Below are positions 62,754 to 64,000 of a DNA stretch of 64,000 nt, one piece after another. Position numbers and translations under genes: made by a program. The DNA is taken from the NCBI GenBank assembly GCA_018658715.1, contig JABHUQ010000075.1, positions 38,935 through 102,934 of the forward strand, written 5' to 3'. A model generated the notes under the pieces. The model was not told where the DNA came from and did no database searches. It saw only the letters and a list, made by a program, of their open reading frames with translations. The DNA comes from Fidelibacterota bacterium. GTDB taxonomy: Bacteria > Fidelibacterota > Marinisomatia > Marinisomatales > UBA1611. Positions within the stretch are counted from its first letter, which is position 1. Every line of letters begins with the position of its first letter.

Positions 62754-64000
62754 TCACTTATATTTTTTATTGCCAATCCAGACTGAGTAGTAATTTTGTT
62801 GTGAATCAGTCAAATCTTTCAAAATTCGCAAACGATGTTTATATTTTCTTTCTTTTAATTCTAAAGCATAAGGAAGCTCAATTATTTTATCATCTCGTTT
62901 TATAGTGATTTTGACATCTGTTCCTTCTTGCATTGGAAACCCATTATTATCATAAAATATTTTACGAATTTTATCTGTGTCTATCTTGTCGCCTACTTTG
63001 AAACCAATCGGATCATTTTTTCCCACTTTTTTCACTTTTTTATACTTTCCAATTGAGATACGATGTTCTTTTGAACCATAATCCTTCAGAATTCTCTTGG
63101 GCACTTGGTGTTTCCCTTTTTTAGAATATTCAATGCCAATTTGCGATAGACCACCTTCAATGTCCAACGGAATGGTTCCTTCAACATAGTCTGCAAACCA
63201 CTGACGAAGTTCAGGGTGGACTAATGAAGTAAACTCATCGAAAAAGGTTTCTTCATCAAATGATTGGTTTGGTCCGTATTTTGAAGCCAGCTCCAGCACA
63301 ATATCTTTCAATGTTTTTTTACCATTTGTAAGACGAATAATCTCAATATCTAACAAAAGTCCTATCAATGCACCACGTTGGTAGACTTGATAATAATGAC
63401 GACCATATTTTTTTTCAAAAACTCTTTCGCTCATTTCAGTAAAAGGAACTTTTGTTTCTGGATATCTAGATGCACGTCGAATCTTCCCACCCATTTGTTC
63501 TGCAAAAAAATCCAAAGGTGTTATTAAACCAGATTGAACTTGGATCAGATAAGCAAAGTATTCTGTAATACCTTCATACAGCCAAAGGTGTTTTGACATT
63601 TTAGGATTTACATAATCAAATTCTCCTATATATTCGCTATGAAGGTTCAATGGTGTGAAAATGTGCATGAATTCATGGAGAGCCACTCGTTTGATGATAG
63701 ATGTATAAGAAGAATCTCCAAAATCTGTTAAGACGTAAAAGGATGAATTTCCATGTTCCAGTGCACCCATGCCAAACAGGGTAATATTTTTTATGGCAGT
63801 TTTAGCTTTCGTAATAATGCCAACTTCTTTCGATTGTAGTGTTTTCATGAATTCCCGGCCATCCCGGATGTACATGATAAAATGGTATTCATCCACAGGA
63901 AGAGAATCGATAAAGGTTGCCACCGCTTCCATAGAAGGCTGAATCTCTTTTTTGATCAAATCTGCATATCCGTATTCTTCACCATTGAAATAGGTTTCTA
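62754..64000 (-). CDS. M61-type (glycyl aminopeptidase-like) metallopeptidase, 5' end outside window
   Basis: The frame is open to the window edge, so the N-terminus lies beyond 64000; about 415 residues are visible. The zinc site is seen in VALHEFMHIFTPLN (HExxH), and the third ligand region in LWLYEGITEYFAYLI, both typical of M61. GMGALEHGNSSFYVL is the family block before the zinc site. The C-terminal part (about the last 130 residues) has GFKVGDKIDTDKI and DVKITIKRDDKI, a PDZ-like arrangement also usual in the family. Other members are secreted or periplasmic. Confidence 0.88.
   Translation of the reverse strand, partial: ETYFNGEEYGYADLIKKEIQPSMEAVATFIDSLPVDEYHFIMYIRDGREFMKTLQSKEVGIITKAKTAIKNITLFGMGALEHGNSSFYVLTDFGDSSYTSIIKRVALHEFMHIFTPLNLHSEYIGEFDYVNPKMSKHLWLYEGITEYFAYLIQVQSGLITPLDFFAEQMGGKIRRASRYPETKVPFTEMSERVFEKKYGRHYYQVYQRGALIGLLLDIEIIRLTNGKKTLKDIVLELASKYGPNQSFDEETFFDEFTSLVHPELRQWFADYVEGTIPLDIEGGLSQIGIEYSKKGKHQVPKRILKDYGSKEHRISIGKYKKVKKVGKNDPIGFKVGDKIDTDKIRKIFYDNNGFPMQEGTDVKITIKRDDKIIELPYALELKERKYKHRLRILKDLTDSQQNYYSVWIGNKKYK

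Noticed and set aside
1..64000. CRISPR arrays, tRNA or rRNA genes
   Set aside because: No repeat-spacer pattern and no cloverleaf or rRNA sequence was recognised in the few intergenic gaps.

Overview
This 64 kb window is a gene-dense, AT-rich bacterial chromosome segment. It is most likely from the FCB superphylum, and Candidatus Neomarinimicrobiota (SAR406/Marinimicrobia) is my best guess. The reasons are: a PNPFNP-type C-terminal sorting domain on a secreted beta-propeller; a carboxypeptidase-regulatory-like TonB receptor; a 31-residue COX24/mS38-type ribosomal gene of the sort seen in Bacteroidota relatives; a Na+-pumping NQR; an 11-subunit complex I; and marine-style sulfotransferases in a polysaccharide cluster. 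The assignment is inference, since no marker phylogeny could be run. Initiation is mixed: several good GGAG-type Shine-Dalgarno sequences, several TTG starts, and many genes that overlap by 1-4 bases.

Layout. 1-1082 (-) is a partial CitMHS_2/NhaD-type antiporter. 1210-1386 (+) is a 58-residue gene that I identify as nqrM. 1398-18426 (-) is a 17 kb respiratory string, nuoABCDHIJKLMN then nqrABCDEF then apbE. Complex I here has no nuoE, nuoF or nuoG. An intrinsic-terminator-like hairpin lies inside the first codons of apbE. 18611-19924 (+) holds a proline dehydrogenase and a CoA-binding protein. 20073-27808 (-) is housekeeping: nadK, xseB, xseA, a 31-residue ribosomal protein, an HU-family protein, a LysM lytic transglycosylase, a DUF2851 protein, an acyltransferase and serS.

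28034-41944 (+) is an exopolysaccharide operon behind a near-consensus sigma70 promoter and a ~150 nt leader. It encodes an SLBB export protein, a Wzz-like protein with an N-terminal winged-helix DNA-binding domain, a flippase, two sulfotransferases, two GT4 glycosyltransferases, a polymerase-like protein, a DegT aminotransferase, a WbaP/WcaJ-type initiating transferase and a Wzi-like barrel. It runs tail to tail, overlapping by 8 nt, into a (-) string (41937-56001) of sugar-nucleotide genes (rfbB, rfbC, ugd) and housekeeping genes (VWA protein, tsaD, YbbR protein, rpsA, cmk, rluB-type synthase, scpB, scpA, trpS, HNH, NlpC/P60).

56090-59675 (+) is a corrinoid-uptake unit: a cobalamin riboswitch, a short overlapping leader ORF and start-codon hairpin, a BtuB-like TonB receptor, and a DUF5074/YncE-type beta-propeller that resembles the surface B12-binding protein BtuG but ends in a PNPFNP sorting domain. 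A bidirectional hairpin separates it from 59746-64000 (-): a second TonB receptor, an unrecognised 143-residue protein and an M61-type metallopeptidase cut by the window edge.

The candidates most worth follow-up are the riboswitch-BtuB-BtuG-like unit, the winged-helix/Wzz fusion, the complex I/NQR super-cluster with the hairpin inside apbE, and the sulfated polysaccharide cluster. No tRNA, rRNA, CRISPR array, transposase or integrase was seen.
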